From: Anaerolineae bacterium
GTDB lineage: Bacteria; Chloroflexota; Anaerolineae; Anaerolineales; Anaerolineaceae
Length of the DNA: 6,856 bases
NCBI GenBank assembly: GCA_016213455.1
Contig: JACRAG010000276.1
Location: 1-6,856 of the forward strand
Direction: 5' to 3'
In this document: positions 5,385-6,856 of the stretch, piece by piece
Layout of the letters: the number at the start of each line of letters is the position of its first letter
How positions within the stretch are numbered: the first letter of the stretch is position 1
Program-made: the position numbers and the translations under genes
Notes under the pieces: model-generated
Told to the model about the DNA's origin: nothing
Database searches by the model: none
What the model saw: only the letters and a program-made list of their open reading frames with translations

Positions 5385-5960
5385 TTATCCGGCGCTGTCG
5401 AATGCAGCCCGCAGCCAGTTGATCACCGTGGAATCCACCTGGGATGGGTCGGTGATCCGCACGATATAGTTGCACATGCTTCCTTTGGGCTGCTCCAGCA
5501 GGCGCGAATCGGCGGTCAGGTCTTTTACATTCAGGCCTAGATCAACCCGGCTGTTGGTGGCGGGGCCAATCATGGCAAATTGTTTTTTGCGGCGCAGGCT
5601 CACATATCCCTTCTTGGGGAGGGTTTCAAATTCGCCAAAGTTTACGATCTCCGCCATCAAGGCTTCGTGTATCGGGCGCAAACCGGTTTTTGCACCCGTA
5701 TAGATCTCATCCAGAAGGGTGTCGGCGTTTAATCCATTCGCCTCAGCCTTGCGCGTACCGTCCGACTGCAAAACGGCATGCACCAGGGCATTGGCATCGC
5801 CATGCCCGAGGCCCAGCTCTCGCATGAGCATTTCGCGAATCTCGCCGTGTTTGGTGAGCCCGCTTGCGAGGACGAACGTGGTCAATTCCTCAAGGGTTTT
5901 ACCGGTCTTTTTTTGAATATTATTGATTTGTGTCTCGACGGCGGATTTTAGCGTGTCCAT
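5385..5960 (-). CDS. DUF4287-DUF5655 two-domain protein of unknown function
   Basis: From the ATG at 5960 this is a 191-residue soluble protein. Residues 1-65 carry the DUF4287 pattern: 'NNIQKKTGKTLEEL' (13-26), then KHGEIREMLMRELGLGHGDANALVH around 38-61 (the K-H-G-E-I and G-H-G-D-A-N-A-L-V hallmarks). Residues 80-190 match DUF5655: 'LLDEIYTGAKTGLRPIHEAL' (82-101), then 'LPKKGYVSLRRKKQFAMIGP' (114-133), an 'SRVDLGLNVK' strand (137-146), and a terminal helix 'VDSTVINWLRAAFDSA' (175-190). Both families are found in environmental bacteria and have no known reaction. The Lys/Arg-rich middle would suit an anionic partner, but that is inference. A longer reading from 6053 adds a non-conserved stretch without a ribosome-binding site; GGAG at 5967-5970 supports ATG 5960 or 5963. 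It is convergent with the peptidase and lies 146 nt downstream of the DeoR-family gene on the same strand, so it could be read from its own promoter or by read-through. Confidence 0.85.
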   Translation of the reverse strand: MDTLKSAVETQINNIQKKTGKTLEELTTFVLASGLTKHGEIREMLMRELGLGHGDANALVHAVLQSDGTRKAEANGLNADTLLDEIYTGAKTGLRPIHEALMAEIVNFGEFETLPKKGYVSLRRKKQFAMIGPATNSRVDLGLNVKDLTADSRLLEQPKGSMCNYIVRITDPSQVDSTVINWLRAAFDSAG

Positions 5961-5966
5961 CATGTT

Positions 5967-5970
5967 CTCC
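5967..5970 (-). promoter_or_regulatory. Shine-Dalgarno GGAG deciding the DUF4287-DUF5655 start
   Basis: On the minus strand GGAG is followed by AAC-ATG-ATG: 3 nt to the first ATG (5963) and 6 nt to the second (5960). The second fits normal spacing. Confidence 0.6.
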
Positions 5971-5975
5971 GTTCG

Positions 5976-5995
5976 AATATAGACTGAAGTAGTCT
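5976..5995 (-). promoter_or_regulatory. Candidate promoter with palindromic operator-like site for the DUF4287-DUF5655 gene
   Basis: Read on the minus strand, AGACT-ACTTC-AGTCT (5995-5981) is a perfect 5-bp inverted repeat around a 5-nt spacer. It is followed by TATATT, overlapping its last base, a reasonable -10 hexamer (about 5981-5976). No good -35 is seen. A site at this place would sit in the -35/-10 spacer, where a repressor would block transcription. The short arms mean chance is a real alternative. Confidence 0.3.
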
Positions 5996-6106
5996 TATTA
6001 AACGACGAGTCGATGGAAGATTCAAGCCCCAATCGTAAAACATGGATAAACAACCGGACACCGGGTGCGTGAAATCCAACTGGAGAGCGAGTCGGCTGCG
6101 GTTTTG

Positions 6107-6856
6107 TCAGGGGGTGACGATGTGTACCGTGATGTGCATCTCGCGCAGTTTGGTGACGTATTTCTCGGGCACACCGTCGTCGGTGATGACCGCTTTGACG
6201 CGCTCAAAGGGGATGATCTGGCTTAAGGAGCGCACGCCGAATTTGGTGCTGTCGATGAGTAAAACGGTCTGCCCGGCGCTTTCCACCATGGCGCGCTTGA
6301 CCTGGATTTCCAGCGGGTTGGGGTCGGTGATGCCATCCGGGAAGTCCAACCCGGTGCAGCCCAGAAAGAGCGTGTTGGCGCGCATGTTGTGGAAAAAGTC
6401 GACTGCCTGCGGGCCAACAAAGGTGTGAGCGATGTAGCGCAGCATCCCACCACAGGAGAGCACCGTCATTTCCGGAATGCGGCTGGAGAGCTGGTTGAGG
6501 TTGCCCAGACCATTGCTGATCACGGTCAGGTCGCGCTGGTTGAGAAATTCGATCATCGAGCCGACCGTCGTTCCGGCTTCCAGGAAGATGATGTCGTTGT
6601 CGCGCACATAAGTTTCAGCCGCCAGGCGCGCGATGGCAGATTTTAGGTCCTTCTGCAGCACCAGTTTGCTGCGGTAGAGCGGCTCGTTGTTGGTTTCGTT
6701 TTCCGTAAAGAGTGGCGTAGGATCTTCCTTTGCTCCTTGTGGTGTTTCGTAGGCAAAAAAGAACTTGCCTAATGTTTCATGCTCAGCCAAAACCAATCCT
6801 GGTTTTTCAAATCGCAAGTGTGGTCGAGTGCCGACACGATCGTAAGCAGAGCCAAA
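6107..6856 (-). CDS. DeoR-family transcriptional regulator, sensor domain (N-terminus outside window)
   Basis: The frame is open to the right edge, so the N-terminal winged-helix DNA-binding domain lies outside; about 249 residues are visible. A Met-like start at 6817 is only an internal TTG. The C-terminal sensor domain is complete: 'DIIFLEAGTTVGSMIEFL' (the family's phosphosugar-binding Asp/Gly/Thr loop, here with Glu before A-G-T-T), 'LTVISNGLGNLNQL', 'MTVLSCGGMLR', 'HTFVGPQAVDFF', 'LFLGCTGLD', 'VKRAMVESAGQTVLLIDSTK' and then F-G. These blocks define the DeoR C-terminal domain, which binds a sugar phosphate and releases DNA. Family members usually repress sugar-catabolic operons. The target here is probably off the right edge or divergent from it. 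The part before the sensor domain (from the edge to about 6680) is longer than the short linker usual in this family. No good terminator follows the stop. Confidence 0.88.
   Translation of the reverse strand, partial: FGSAYDRVGTRPHLRFEKPGLVLAEHETLGKFFFAYETPQGAKEDPTPLFTENETNNEPLYRSKLVLQKDLKSAIARLAAETYVRDNDIIFLEAGTTVGSMIEFLNQRDLTVISNGLGNLNQLSSRIPEMTVLSCGGMLRYIAHTFVGPQAVDFFHNMRANTLFLGCTGLDFPDGITDPNPLEIQVKRAMVESAGQTVLLIDSTKFGVRSLSQIIPFERVKAVITDDGVPEKYVTKLREMHITVHIVTP

Noticed and set aside
1..6856. Toxin-antitoxin, defence, CRISPR, phage or insertion-sequence elements
   Set aside because: I saw no transposase, integrase, nuclease motif, direct-repeat array or flanking terminal repeats. The two-gene arrangement of small proteins at 2245-2952 was considered as a toxin-antitoxin pair, but neither product resembles a known toxin or antitoxin.

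Overview
The window looks like a piece of a moderately GC-rich genome from an environmental bacterium, most plausibly a member of the Chloroflexota (Anaerolineae-like). Three things point that way: the secreted peptidase ends in a short hydrophobic 'FLP-x-x-x-R' tail of the kind seen on many Anaerolineae extracellular proteins, it carries mosaic adhesion-type repeats, and small single-domain proteins of uncharacterised families are unusually dense. This is an inference from gene content; no ribosomal RNA or other marker gene is present. I see no tRNA, rRNA, CRISPR array, insertion sequence or phage gene.

Layout from left to right. (1) 1-1366, plus strand: the 3' part of a Gfo/Idh/MocA-type NAD(P)-dependent oxidoreductase, followed after 6 nt by a complete GrpB-family protein (UPF0157); the two probably share a transcript. 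(2) 1435-2007, minus strand: a small membrane protein with an HELIH zinc-binding motif (DUF3267, putative zincin), convergent with the first pair. (3) 2193-3526, plus strand: a self-contained unit with a consensus -10 box, three small genes (DUF1801; a DUF6958-like protein; a conserved protein of unknown function, perhaps DUF6855) and a strong intrinsic terminator. (4) 3592-5331, plus strand: a secreted multidomain M23 (LytM) peptidase with a signal peptide, two or three extracellular beta-sandwich modules and the short C-terminal tail; its putative promoter lies so close to the ATG that the transcript may be leaderless. (5) 5385-5960, minus strand: a DUF4287-DUF5655 two-domain protein, convergent with the peptidase. 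(6) 6107-6856, minus strand: the sensor domain of a DeoR-family sugar-responsive repressor, whose DNA-binding N-terminus lies beyond the right edge.

The genes do not form one obvious pathway. The oxidoreductase at the left edge and the DeoR regulator at the right edge both fit carbohydrate metabolism, and the peptidase acts outside the membrane on peptidoglycan or another peptide. The middle is a cluster of small, patchily distributed proteins without known reactions. The best candidate for something undescribed is the three-gene unit at 2193-3526, which has clear transcriptional boundaries and no known function. Several start sites were chosen by Shine-Dalgarno spacing rather than by the longest open frame: 2007, 2668, 3024 and 5960. 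The 3592 start rests on the signal peptide instead.
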